From Nanobdellota archaeon (GTDB lineage Archaea; Nanobdellota; Nanobdellia; SCGC-AAA011-G17; ARS1403), in assembly GCA_002688395.1 (NCBI GenBank), contig NZCU01000006.1:1-21795 (forward strand): DNA of 21,795 bases, in the 5' to 3' direction. A model generated the notes under the pieces. That model was not told the DNA's origin and ran no database searches. It saw only the letters and a list, made by a program, of their open reading frames with translations. The position numbers and the translations under genes were made by a program. Shown piece by piece: positions 1-7,419 of this stretch (its first letter is position 1; each line of letters starts with the position of its first letter).

Positions 1-134
1 AAGATATAAAAAATTTAGCAGAATTGTTATAAATCTTAAACCTTAATCCAGGAACTTACTCGTTCCTAAAATCAAAACTCCCGTTAACTTAACAATGCAA
101 GGTAAGTTCATTCTTCATAGAAAATTTACATAAA
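1..134. other. Intergenic stretch without a recognised gene
   Basis: I see no credible coding frame here on either strand. The only structure is a small perfect hairpin, GGAAC (51-55) with GTTCC (62-66) around a 6-base loop. It may belong to the end of an upstream transcript lying outside the window. No tRNA-like arms and no C/D-box motifs were found. Confidence 0.5.
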
Positions 135-143
135 TTTAAAAAT
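135..143 (+). promoter_or_regulatory. TATA box of the DRG-like gene
   Basis: The box TTTAAAAAT is centred about 26 bp before the ATG at 165. This spacing predicts a leaderless or nearly leaderless transcript, and no Shine-Dalgarno sequence lies between box and start. The box supports the start chosen for the downstream gene. Confidence 0.6.
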
Positions 144-164
144 ATTAATCCTTTACAATTTACC

Positions 165-1001
165 ATGCCAGTAAATCCAGGAGTACATTATCTAAAAGCG
201 AAAGATGAATATGAAGAAGCTATTGGAGATGAAAATAAATTACGATGTCTTCAGAAAATGCTTTCTCTTTGTCCAAAACATAAATCCTCAGAGACACTAC
301 AAAAAGAAATTAAAACTAAAATAGCCAAATTAAAATATTCCACAAAAAAAGAAAAAGAAGCTAAAAAATCAGGATTCCAAAAAATCACTTTCAGAAAAGA
401 GGGCGCTGCCTCAATTGCTTTAGTAGGAACAGTTAATAGCGGTAAGAGTACTTTACTAAAAAAATTAACTAAAGCTAAAGTCCGCATCGCATCTTATCCC
501 TTTACTACAAAAAAACCGGAAGTTGGTGTTTTAGATTATAAAGGAATTAAAATCCAAATAATAGAAATACCCGCCATAGTTGAAAATTTTTCATCTACTG
601 AAGATTCTAAAGCTTTGCTAGGAATAATAAAAAGCTGTGATTTAATAATTTTCTTATTTAATGAACCCTCAGAAAAAACAATTTTAGATCGTGAATTATC
701 CTCAATTAAAATTAAAAAAATAATTTACATTGAAAAAGAAAATATTAAAGAAAAAATATGGTCTAACTTAAATTTAATTAAAGTTTACACAAAAGAACCT
801 GGAAAACCAAAAGCATTTCCTCCAGTAGCTCTAGAGAAAAAAAGTAAAATAAAAGATCTAGCAGGACATGTACACAAAGATTTTATTAAAAAATTTAGAT
901 ATGCTAGGGTATGGGGCAAGTCAGCAAAATTTAAAGGAATGCAATGTGGATTAAATCATGTTCTTAAGGATGATGACATAGTGGAATTACATCTTCGTTA
1001 A
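165..1001 (+). CDS. Shortened DRG/OBG-like GTPase-fold protein with C-terminal TGS domain
   Basis: This 278-residue protein resembles archaeal DRG GTPases, which bind RNA or ribosomes. A charged helical N-terminus (1-80) leads to a clear P-loop (G88 to S95, GTVNSGKS), a DRG-like switch I (YPFTTKKPEVGVLDYKG, 111-127) and a TGS domain over about 205-277. Archaeal DRG proteins are usually around 360-390 residues, so about 90 are missing. The G3 element reads EIPA (134-137) instead of DxPG, and I find no NKxD G4 motif. It may bind nucleotide weakly or not at all. The C-terminus (DDDIVELHLR) looks complete, so this is not a simple 3' truncation. It converges on the homing endonuclease gene and overlaps it by 15 bp. 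The family call is firm; loss of GTPase activity is inference. Confidence 0.85.
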   Translation: MPVNPGVHYLKAKDEYEEAIGDENKLRCLQKMLSLCPKHKSSETLQKEIKTKIAKLKYSTKKEKEAKKSGFQKITFRKEGAASIALVGTVNSGKSTLLKKLTKAKVRIASYPFTTKKPEVGVLDYKGIKIQIIEIPAIVENFSSTEDSKALLGIIKSCDLIIFLFNEPSEKTILDRELSSIKIKKIIYIEKENIKEKIWSNLNLIKVYTKEPGKPKAFPPVALEKKSKIKDLAGHVHKDFIKKFRYARVWGKSAKFKGMQCGLNHVLKDDDIVELHLR

Positions 1002-2075
1002 TTGTTTTTTTATATGCTCTATCACTTTCTCTTTAGTTGTTCTTCTTAAATTTCTTAATTTGTTATCTTTTTGCATATAGTTCACAACATAATCTAAAAG
1101 TTTATTCTTTTCGAAACCATTCCAATATTTTGATTTTCTTATTTTCGCACCTTTCACAAATTTAACTTCTTTAAAAAATCTCTTAATGTCCTCTTTCTTC
1201 TGCATACGAATATGGGTTTTATTAAATTTGGGGTTGTACCCTTTAGATTCTAAAAGTTTAACAATTGATGGTGTTAATTCTTCATTAAACACAGCCAGAG
1301 ATATAAAGAATTCAATCAATACTATCTTTTTTCTCATTCTTAAAGAAACAGCGATGCAACCATCTCCAGAATATAAACCTTTCAAAAAATAGTTTTGTTT
1401 AACAAAACCTCCATTAAGTATCTTCTCTGATAAGTATCTTTTATCATTTAAAAAAGAATTAACTAATTCTGATAATTTAACAGAAAATAAAGCAGACCTA
1501 ATTGCCCCACTTTCTCCTTCTATTTGGTATAAATTTTGGTCCCATTTTCTAATAAGTTTTTCAAAATTAGAAACCATACTATTATCTTTATTGCTAAAAA
1601 TAACTTCATATCTTCCGATATAACCATCAGACAAAATTAAACCTAAAAACTCATAAAAATTTTTATCTATCTTAATGGAATCTATATTCTTTATCCGCCT
1701 ATCCCCTATTTTATCTGATTTCTTAAAACGATGTATCTTAGAAAAAATAGAAGAATTCGATAAATCAAGATTTAACTCAGTTTTTAGCTTATTTTTTATT
1801 TCATGGTTGGTGCATCCATTTTTACTCAATTTCAATATAAGATTTTCCGATTTTAAAAAATTTATATCTTGATTTAATTTCTCTTTACCTTTTTCATTTA
1901 ATATGTATCTTCCTTTAGAAATTCTATCCAAATAACCATTTTTCCAAAATCTTTTAACATAACTATCATTAATCCTTTTATTGGCAATTCCGGTAATATT
2001 TGATATTTCCTTAATGCTATGTTCTTTCAACCACAAGTTCAACACATCTTTTGTTTTTTCTGTTAGAAGTTTCAT
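987..2075 (-). CDS. HTH-LAGLIDADG homing endonuclease family protein
   Basis: This is a 362-residue free-standing double-motif LAGLIDADG protein. The first motif is FLGLILSDG (143-151) and the second is FLKGLYSGDG (230-239). The acidic residues D150 and D238 sit where the two catalytic metal ligands belong, so the nuclease appears intact. The N-terminus carries a winged-helix-like region (about 7-66) and a second helix-turn-helix-like region (about 77-119), which probably assist DNA recognition. The start overlaps the stop of the AbrB-like gene in an ATGA, so the two are translationally coupled. The 3' end runs 15 bp into the end of the DRG-like gene, which suggests that the cassette settled at that gene's end. 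No intein or intron splice features are visible, so it is free-standing. Its target site is unknown. Confidence 0.85.
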   Translation of the reverse strand: MKLLTEKTKDVLNLWLKEHSIKEISNITGIANKRINDSYVKRFWKNGYLDRISKGRYILNEKGKEKLNQDINFLKSENLILKLSKNGCTNHEIKNKLKTELNLDLSNSSIFSKIHRFKKSDKIGDRRIKNIDSIKIDKNFYEFLGLILSDGYIGRYEVIFSNKDNSMVSNFEKLIRKWDQNLYQIEGESGAIRSALFSVKLSELVNSFLNDKRYLSEKILNGGFVKQNYFLKGLYSGDGCIAVSLRMRKKIVLIEFFISLAVFNEELTPSIVKLLESKGYNPKFNKTHIRMQKKEDIKRFFKEVKFVKGAKIRKSKYWNGFEKNKLLDYVVNYMQKDNKLRNLRRTTKEKVIEHIKKQLTKM

Positions 2076-2230
2076 TTTTTTATTATAATAATTGCTTTCC
2101 TTCCTTTATGCTTTTGTGGGACTATTACATGACAACCAGTTCCGAATTGAGAAACATCTCTCTCTAGAACTTCCATTATTTCAATATCTTTTAATTTTAA
2201 TTCTATATCAGTTTTCCTTTGTTCCTTCAT
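2072..2230 (-). CDS. DUF2080-like / AbrB-type small DNA-binding protein
   Basis: This 52-residue protein starts at MKEQRKTDIE. A longer frame reaches a Met at 2287, but the TATA box at 2251-2260 lies inside that extension and 25 bp before the ATG at 2230, which decides the start. The C-terminal half (FGTGCHVIVPQKHKGRKA) has the G-x-VxVP-x-G-K pattern of SpoVT-AbrB swapped-hairpin proteins. It is closest to the archaeal DUF2080 family, described as transposon-associated. The gene ends in an ATGA overlap with the homing endonuclease, so the two form a bicistronic unit. A likely role is autoregulation of the cassette (inference). Confidence 0.7.
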   Translation of the reverse strand: MKEQRKTDIELKLKDIEIMEVLERDVSQFGTGCHVIVPQKHKGRKAIIIIKK

Positions 2231-2250
2231 ATATATTAGATATATATAAT

Positions 2251-2260
2251 TATATTTAAA
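2251..2260 (-). promoter_or_regulatory. TATA box of the AbrB-like/endonuclease cassette
   Basis: On the minus strand this reads TTTAAATATA, centred 25-26 bp before the ATG at 2230. An alternating AT tract (2231-2250) fills the gap between box and start. The cassette therefore has its own promoter and does not depend on the upstream operon. Confidence 0.6.
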
Positions 2261-2270
2261 TGTTTCGTTT

Positions 2271-2837
2271 TTATAAATACTTATCAATTAATTTTTTTGG
2301 CCATCCACTTTGTAATAATCTTTGTTTAATTTCTTCTTTACTTTGTCCAGAATTTTTAGCTTTTTTTATGAAATTTTTTAATTGCTGTTCTGTGTTTGAA
2401 ATTGGTTTTCTTTTAAATTTGTTTTTGTTTTTAATAACAAACAAAATCAAAACTACAGCAACCAAAATTCCTAAGAGATTATAATTAAATCTTGGTAAAT
2501 TAAATGATTCAGATATTTCTTCATCAAAAAGTTCCGAATTTCTAGAATATTCATCAAAATTGTGAAAATCAGGAACTTGCGCAAATTTGATATTTTCATA
2601 TTCATATGGATTTATTCCAAAATTTTCAGACTCAATTATAACTCTATTTGATAATAAAATTTCATCACTTAAATCAATTTCTTTATCATTTAGAAGATTC
2701 AAAACACTCTCATAGTCTTCTATATTATTTCCAGCTAAATCTAAAGTTTCCTCTAAACTAACTTTCTGTATCTCAGTCAAAGCAAAAGAACCATTTAAAA
2801 AAATCAAAAACACTATGAAATATATTAATTTTTTCAT
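2271..2837 (-). CDS. Secreted/membrane protein with signal peptide, one TM segment and C-terminal helical domain
   Basis: This protein has 188 residues. It has a signal peptide (1-19, ending SFA), an extracellular acidic region (20-115), one membrane segment (about 118-136) and a basic stop-transfer stretch. A short cytoplasmic domain (about 148-188) ends in LLQSGWPKKLIDKYL. This GWPxxLI pattern is one I associate with small C-terminal helical domains of membrane proteins in related archaea, of unknown function. Its ATG overlaps the preceding stop by 4 bp (2834-2837), so it is the last gene of the metallopeptidase operon and is translationally coupled to it. It could anchor or localise the secreted peptidase (inference). 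I do not recognise a named family. Confidence 0.7.
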   Translation of the reverse strand: MKKLIYFIVFLIFLNGSFALTEIQKVSLEETLDLAGNNIEDYESVLNLLNDKEIDLSDEILLSNRVIIESENFGINPYEYENIKFAQVPDFHNFDEYSRNSELFDEEISESFNLPRFNYNLLGILVAVVLILFVIKNKNKFKRKPISNTEQQLKNFIKKAKNSGQSKEEIKQRLLQSGWPKKLIDKYL

Positions 2838-4483
2838 AGAACTTCCCCCAAATTATTTAAACTTTCACCAAAGGTTAATTTTTCATCTGAAGCTCTTGCC
2901 AAAGAATTTTCCGCATCTTCAAAAACCCCATTATCAATTCCCAAATCATCGTTCCTCTTCCAATATGTGGATCCATCAGCAGAGACAAAAAGTTCATGAG
3001 TAAAAGAAAGATTAGTTGTACTTATAGAAGGCAAATATATTCTAATCGTCTTAACTTCCCCATCTTCTTCATATACCATTTCTAATATATTCTCTGCTAT
3101 AGTAATCTGTGAAGGGATTTTTAATGTAATTACAGCATTTCTATAGTCCGAGGAGAATTCAAGTCCTATGGGGAAAGGATTTCCATGAAAATTACTTTCT
3201 CTAGTACATAGACCTTCATCATTACAAGCAAATATTCCAAGATCAGTTCCCCAAAAAGAACCAGGATCCCCATAAGCATCAGTATCAGCAAGACTATAAC
3301 TAACTAATTTATCAGGAGACCAACTATCTAGCGAGGAGTCTAAGAAAGAAATCAAAAAGGGGCTATTTACACCATCTTCTGGGTAAGAAGAAATAAGACC
3401 ATTAGAACCTAACGCCTTAATAAAATACAAAATCGATTGAATGTCTTCTTCATTATTCGGGATTGTCGCTGAAAAAGTATTCTCATCTGTTACTTCCATA
3501 TCTAGCACATTATACTCATCCCGACCTTCATACTTATAATGTAATTCAAGGCCGTCAATATCATAAGCTTTAGCACTAATAACAACAGGAACATCTCTTA
3601 TAGTTTCTCTCAATGTATTATGAATTATCAAAGGATTAAAATTTAATACAACAAACATATTCTCAGTTAACTTATAAGTTCTTCTTGTCATTGTTTCTCC
3701 TATAGGAGATTGGAACTCAATTTCTATTAATCCCCTATATTGCCTTAATTCTCGTTCACCATTAGAAGTAGTATGAAAAACCCCATTACTAAAAACAAGG
3801 TCATATTCTTCTCCTGTTTCAATGATTCTTACTTTAACTTTTCCAGACGAGTAAGGAATTACAATACCATCAATACCAACACCATTAGTAACAGGCGAAA
3901 TCCAATCAGAGCTAATGTACTGAATACCCTCAATTTCAGCTATAATATCATATCTATACCTCCCGCGTTCCCAATTAACACTATGAAAATCAGGAGGTAT
4001 CCATTGATACTGACCTTCCAGTCCAAATGCAACAAGAAATTTTTTTAAAGGAGACTCATATACCAAATTATTATTAAAATCATAGACTTTCATACTTATA
4101 GAAAAATCATCTTGATTCGGTTGCCTTTCTCTGCCAATACTATTTTTAAAGATAATAAAAAAGATAAAATTATTACCGTGACTATATGGTGTAATTTCAA
4201 CCCTATCAGCTTTAGATAAAACATGATTTCTATCTATAAATTCATCAATATCTATATCCTTTTCTACGAAAATCTCTCTTACAATATTCATCAGTTTATC
4301 ATAATCCCGTATAGTATTTTCATCAATTGATTGTCTATTAATAAATTCTCTATTAAAAACACTAAAAAATTCTTGATCAATTGCATATAATTGTAACCAT
4401 GCATAAGCAGCAAGTTGATATTGTTTTGTTATAATACCAAATAATCCTCTATAGAATCTCCCATCATTAGTTCTAATAGCCAT
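2834..4483 (-). CDS. C-terminal part of a split secreted metallopeptidase (549 residues)
   Basis: This frame begins only two codons after the TAA that ends the zincin-containing frame, and it lies in the same reading frame. It has no signal peptide, no Shine-Dalgarno sequence and no promoter of its own. Its first 30-40 residues (GLFGIITKQYQLAAYAWLQL onwards) look like the helical continuation of a gluzincin catalytic domain after the HExxH and EEGMAE segments. The rest (about 80-549) is rich in beta strands and polar residues, as in extracellular beta-sandwich modules, with few cysteines. The simplest reading is that 2834-6070 was one gene for about 1,080 residues. Alternatively, it is a separate chain made by reinitiation. 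The downstream membrane-protein gene overlaps it by 4 bp. Confidence 0.7.
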   Translation of the reverse strand: MAIRTNDGRFYRGLFGIITKQYQLAAYAWLQLYAIDQEFFSVFNREFINRQSIDENTIRDYDKLMNIVREIFVEKDIDIDEFIDRNHVLSKADRVEITPYSHGNNFIFFIIFKNSIGRERQPNQDDFSISMKVYDFNNNLVYESPLKKFLVAFGLEGQYQWIPPDFHSVNWERGRYRYDIIAEIEGIQYISSDWISPVTNGVGIDGIVIPYSSGKVKVRIIETGEEYDLVFSNGVFHTTSNGERELRQYRGLIEIEFQSPIGETMTRRTYKLTENMFVVLNFNPLIIHNTLRETIRDVPVVISAKAYDIDGLELHYKYEGRDEYNVLDMEVTDENTFSATIPNNEEDIQSILYFIKALGSNGLISSYPEDGVNSPFLISFLDSSLDSWSPDKLVSYSLADTDAYGDPGSFWGTDLGIFACNDEGLCTRESNFHGNPFPIGLEFSSDYRNAVITLKIPSQITIAENILEMVYEEDGEVKTIRIYLPSISTTNLSFTHELFVSADGSTYWKRNDDLGIDNGVFEDAENSLARASDEKLTFGESLNNLGEVL

Positions 4484-4489
4484 TTTATT

Positions 4490-4492
4490 TTA
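4490..4492 (-). other. In-frame ochre codon splitting the metallopeptidase
   Basis: On the minus strand the reading is GAT AAT TAA AAT AAA ATG GCT, all in one frame. This TAA is the only stop between the signal-peptide frame and the 549-residue frame. Archaeal recoding uses UAG (pyrrolysine) or UGA (selenocysteine), not UAA, so a nonsense mutation or a sequence error is likelier than programmed readthrough. Confidence 0.75.
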
Positions 4493-6070
4493 ATTATCAT
4501 ATTCTTCCAAAAAAAGATTATCCCTATTCAACCCCAATTTGGTGTTTATAATTAAAGAAACTGCTTCTGCCATCCCTTCCTCAAAAACCTCTGGGTGTAT
4601 TGTCGCTCTAAATGAATGCAGCAACTCATGAGTCAAAATCGCAAGATTTGTATCAAATTCATTAGATGGTTGTAAAAGGATACTATTCCAACTAGACACC
4701 CAATTTCCAACTCCATTACCAGGAAAACTTTTTTTAACAATTTTTAAATCAAGATTTGGATTAAATAACTCTCCATAAATTTCCAATGCTAACTCATAAG
4801 ACCCATCTAATTCATTCCCATTACTAAAATCACATTCATAAACATTTTCATTTTTAATCCAATCATTTTCACCACACAAAAAATTAATAAGTCCTGTAAT
4901 TTCCCCATCATACCAATTTTCAAAAGTAAAAGTATAGGACTTCTCAGGAATTTCTCCAAAAATAATTTCCTCTTCAATAGTAGATTCGCTACATTCATAC
5001 TCTGTTACAAGTTTTTTCTTAACTCCCGAACAGGGATCTTCTCCACAATTAAAATAAGCTACATGAAACTCACAATTATTACTATTAGTACAATCAAATC
5101 TTTCCTCATAATCACAATAACTATGACATTCCTCATCTACTACTTCATTACTACAAGAAGTATCAGAACTAGAACTAACAAAATCAGATCTTGAAATTTT
5201 AGTTATTTTTCCATCTCCAGGACAAGAGAGAATTGCCGTAGTTCCTTCTAAGAACTCCTCACATTTAACAAGATTCTCAGAAACTACTTCTTCCTCACAC
5301 TCAACCTCTAACCCAAAATCATCAGCCCAAATAAAAAAGTCCTCTACACTTATTATATTGTCATCATCTAAATCAAACTTAGTATCATAACCTTCATCAT
5401 CTTGACCTAACCCAAAACTATCAGAAAACAAAAACATATCATCAAAATCTACAACCCCATTTCCACTAAAATCACTACATATATTTTCACTAACAACATT
5501 ACCTGTAAAAAACTTAAAAACATTTCCAGTTAAACTATTAAAAAAACTACTATCCTTCCCAAATAATTCTCTCATCTCTTCTCTTAATCTTTCTTTTTCT
5601 TCTCCCTCAGAATTTATATATCTCCCAGCATAATCAGAAAATTCCTCCAATTTACAAAAACCATCTTCAAACAAACCAAACTCCACTCCAACTTCCCCAA
5701 TATATTTCTTATCCAAATTTACCTCTCTTTCTTCACAAAAAAACTTAACCTCTCCATCAAACTCAACATCTTTAAATTGAACTGTTACTCTCTCCCCAGT
5801 TTCAGTTAATTCAAAACTTTTACTTCCTAAAACCATCCTATAATATTCACATTCTTCATTAATCTCTCCAAAAAACAAATACTCCTTATCAACATCCAAA
5901 TTAACATTATTATCTATAATTAAATTCTCTCCACCAATACACAACTCCCCATTTTCATTACAATCCCCAAACCTAGTTCCATCATCACATTCAAAAAGAC
6001 CATCTTGAGAAAGGACAATAGGTAAAACTAGAATAAACACTATTAAAATCATACTCTTTTTTATATACAT
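4490..6070 (-). CDS. Secreted gluzincin-like metallopeptidase N-terminal part with dockerin-like repeats
   Basis: The frame opens with a signal peptide (MYIKKSMILIVFILVLPIVL). An in-frame Met exists at 6085, but the AT block at 6091-6100 lies 26 bp from 6070, so I prefer 6070. Counting from the longer start (5 residues more), two dockerin/EF-hand-like calcium loops occur at 205-216 (D-F-S-G-N-G pattern ending D216) and 238-249 (D-L-D-D-D-N pattern ending D249), both followed by a DxFG ending. A cysteine-rich segment (268-372) follows. The zinc motif HELLH is at 486-490 and EEGMAEA at 502-508 supplies the probable third ligand. The frame stops 24 residues later at EEYDN. That is too early for a complete zincin domain. 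See the finding on the split gene. Confidence 0.75.
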   Translation of the reverse strand: MYIKKSMILIVFILVLPIVLSQDGLFECDDGTRFGDCNENGELCIGGENLIIDNNVNLDVDKEYLFFGEINEECEYYRMVLGSKSFELTETGERVTVQFKDVEFDGEVKFFCEEREVNLDKKYIGEVGVEFGLFEDGFCKLEEFSDYAGRYINSEGEEKERLREEMRELFGKDSSFFNSLTGNVFKFFTGNVVSENICSDFSGNGVVDFDDMFLFSDSFGLGQDDEGYDTKFDLDDDNIISVEDFFIWADDFGLEVECEEEVVSENLVKCEEFLEGTTAILSCPGDGKITKISRSDFVSSSSDTSCSNEVVDEECHSYCDYEERFDCTNSNNCEFHVAYFNCGEDPCSGVKKKLVTEYECSESTIEEEIIFGEIPEKSYTFTFENWYDGEITGLINFLCGENDWIKNENVYECDFSNGNELDGSYELALEIYGELFNPNLDLKIVKKSFPGNGVGNWVSSWNSILLQPSNEFDTNLAILTHELLHSFRATIHPEVFEEGMAEAVSLIINTKLGLNRDNLFLEEYDN

Positions 6071-6085
6071 ATTTAATATTAACAA

Positions 6086-6100
6086 TTTTTAAAAATATAA
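6086..6100. promoter_or_regulatory. Shared TATA block between divergent peptidase and Zn-ribbon genes
   Basis: The block contains TTTTTAAAAA (6086-6095), centred 26-27 bp before the plus-strand ATG at 6117. Read on the minus strand, TTATATTTTT (6091-6100) is centred about 26 bp before the ATG at 6070. One AT element can therefore serve both directions. Confidence 0.5.
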
Positions 6101-6116
6101 AAACATTCCTAATATC

Positions 6117-6269
6117 ATGGCAAACTGTCCATTCTGCAAAAACGAAGTAACTTTAGAAACAGTAGAGAAAGAGAAGAAAGGCCTAGGAATCCTAATGCAA
6201 GAAATCATGTATTCATGTCCACATTGCAAGGCTGTCATAGGAATCAGCAGAGGAAAATGGACTGGATAA
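6117..6269 (+). CDS. 50-residue zinc-ribbon micro-protein
   Basis: The translation begins MANCPFCKNEVTLE and ends RGKWTG. It has two CxxC knuckles (CPFC at 4-7, CPHC at 34-37), which is a complete four-cysteine zinc ribbon. The TATA block lies 26 bp upstream, giving a leaderless transcript. Its 3' end overlaps the nuclease gene by 13 bp in another frame, so the two are probably co-transcribed and coupled. Such ribbons often bind nucleic acid or proteins, but no specific role can be read here. The intact motif and promoter make it a real gene despite its size. Confidence 0.75.
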   Translation: MANCPFCKNEVTLETVEKEKKGLGILMQEIMYSCPHCKAVIGISRGKWTG

Positions 6270-6841
6270 AAAGCTTATTAGTTCTAATATTTATTTCCGG
6301 TTGCTCTTTAACTGGCTCTGCCGTCTTAGAAGGACCTTTTCTAGTAACTAATGTTGTAGATGGTGACACCTTAGATTTGAATAATACCTTAAGAATCCGC
6401 TTTTCTGGGATTAATACTCCTGAAACTGGAGAATGCTATTATCAAGAAGCTAAGGAAAAACTTTCAGAATTAACTCTAAACAAAAATGTTATCTTAGAAA
6501 CAGATATTTCAGATGAAGGAAAATATGGAAGAAAGTTAAGATACGTTTACGTTGATGATTTACTTGTTAACGCTTATTTAGTAGAAAACGGCTATGCTAA
6601 AGTCTATGACAAATACAAAGATGATACTCGCAAATATGCAGAACTCAAACAACTAGAAGCTTCCGCTAAATTAAAAAAATTAGGAGTCTGGTCTTGCCAA
6701 GTTGAATCTTGTTTATTTGTTTCCTCAGTTAACTCAGATAAATTTCACACTCCTTCTTGTAAGTATGCTAAGAAAATCTTAGAAAAAAATAAAATTTGTC
6801 ACTCCTCAGAACCTTCCGATAAAGAATTTAGTGGTTGTTAA
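6257..6841 (+). CDS. Lipoprotein micrococcal (SNase-like) nuclease
   Basis: This 194-residue protein starts at MDWIKSLLVLIFISGC. An upstream in-frame Met at 6215 adds 14 residues before the signal peptide and is disfavoured. C16 sits in a lipobox (ISGC), so the enzyme should be anchored outside the membrane. The SNase fold follows: VVDGDT (D35), RIRFSGINTPE (R48, N53, E56) and KYGR (R92). These match the staphylococcal nuclease residues D21, R35, D40, E43 and R87, except that D40 is replaced by N53. After the nuclease, FHTPSCKYAKKI (163-174) and C181 form the small cysteine-bearing tail common in secreted nucleases of this family. A likely role is degrading environmental or host DNA/RNA for nucleotide scavenging (inference). 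The stop interlocks with the cyclophilin stop. Confidence 0.85.
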   Translation: MDWIKSLLVLIFISGCSLTGSAVLEGPFLVTNVVDGDTLDLNNTLRIRFSGINTPETGECYYQEAKEKLSELTLNKNVILETDISDEGKYGRKLRYVYVDDLLVNAYLVENGYAKVYDKYKDDTRKYAELKQLEASAKLKKLGVWSCQVESCLFVSSVNSDKFHTPSCKYAKKILEKNKICHSSEPSDKEFSGC

Positions 6842-7383
6842 CTAATAGTAATTTTATTTATGATAACATCTTCCTTTGGTCTATCAGGTCCTTCTGTCTC
6901 AACATTTCCAATTTTATCCAACACATCTTCCCCAGAAATTATTTTCCCAAATATTGTATGTTTATTATCTAACCAAGGAGTAGGAACTAAAGTAATAAAA
7001 AATTGACTTCCACCAGTATTAGGTCCAGAATTTGCCATAGATAATAATCCTTTTTTATCATGTTTTAATTCTGAAAGAAACTCATCATGAATAGTATATC
7101 CAGGTCCGCCAGTTCCCCACATTTCCTGTTTACTCACATCTTTACTTAAAGGATCTCCTGTTTGAACCATAAAATCTTTTATAACTCTATGAAATCTAAC
7201 TCCATCATAAAATCCATTATTTACTAATTGATTAAAGTTATTAGTAGTTTCTGGAACCTTATCTTCAAACAACTCAAACTCCATAACTCCCATACTAGTT
7301 TCCATTTTTACTGTGCTATTTTCCATTGTTTTACATCCATTTAAGATTAAAAGCAAAGATAATATTATCAAAACTTTTTTCAT
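6838..7383 (-). CDS. Lipoprotein peptidyl-prolyl cis-trans isomerase (cyclophilin)
   Basis: This 181-residue cyclophilin folds proteins by isomerising X-Pro bonds. A short signal peptide ends at C17 (LNGC), which suggests a lipid-anchored enzyme acting outside the membrane. The active-site segments are complete: GVRFHRVIKDFMVQTGD (61-77, with R66 and F71 matching CypA R55 and F60), NTGGSQFFIT (122-131) and WLDNKHTIFGKI (137-148). The TTTATAAA box at 7407-7414 lies 27 bp upstream, so it should be leaderless. It is convergent with the nuclease, sharing TTAA at the stops. It probably helps fold the many secreted proteins of this organism (inference). Confidence 0.92.
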   Translation of the reverse strand: MKKVLIILSLLLILNGCKTMENSTVKMETSMGVMEFELFEDKVPETTNNFNQLVNNGFYDGVRFHRVIKDFMVQTGDPLSKDVSKQEMWGTGGPGYTIHDEFLSELKHDKKGLLSMANSGPNTGGSQFFITLVPTPWLDNKHTIFGKIISGEDVLDKIGNVETEGPDRPKEDVIINKITIS

Positions 7384-7406
7384 AAGAAAAATTTAAAACT
7401 TAAACA

Positions 7407-7414
7407 TTTATAAA
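7407..7414 (-). promoter_or_regulatory. TATA box of the cyclophilin gene
   Basis: The perfect palindrome TTTATAAA is centred 27 bp before the ATG at 7383. It lies in the 36-bp gap after the ZIP-like gene, so cyclophilin has its own promoter. Confidence 0.6.
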
Positions 7415-7419
7415 CTTAA

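Noticed and set aside
1..134. Possible tRNA or small RNA gene
   Set aside because: Only one 5-bp hairpin is present. No cloverleaf arms, CCA-type end or C/D-box motifs could be found.
2072..2230. Transposon remnant because of DUF2080
   Set aside because: No transposase, terminal inverted repeat or target duplication was found around it. The adjacent gene is a homing endonuclease instead.
2231..2287. N-terminal extension of the AbrB-like frame (Met at 2287)
   Set aside because: The TATA box for the gene lies inside it, and the extension is AT-tract sequence with no family similarity. The start at 2230 fits better.
3773..4048. Open frame on the plus strand inside the split metallopeptidase
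   Set aside because: It is a shadow of the minus-strand gene, with no promoter and an asparagine/isoleucine-rich composition caused by reading complementary codons.
4807..4998. Minus-strand open frame overlapping the zincin half in another phase
   Set aside because: It lies wholly inside the peptidase gene and is rich in Leu, Lys and Met, as expected of a frame shadow.
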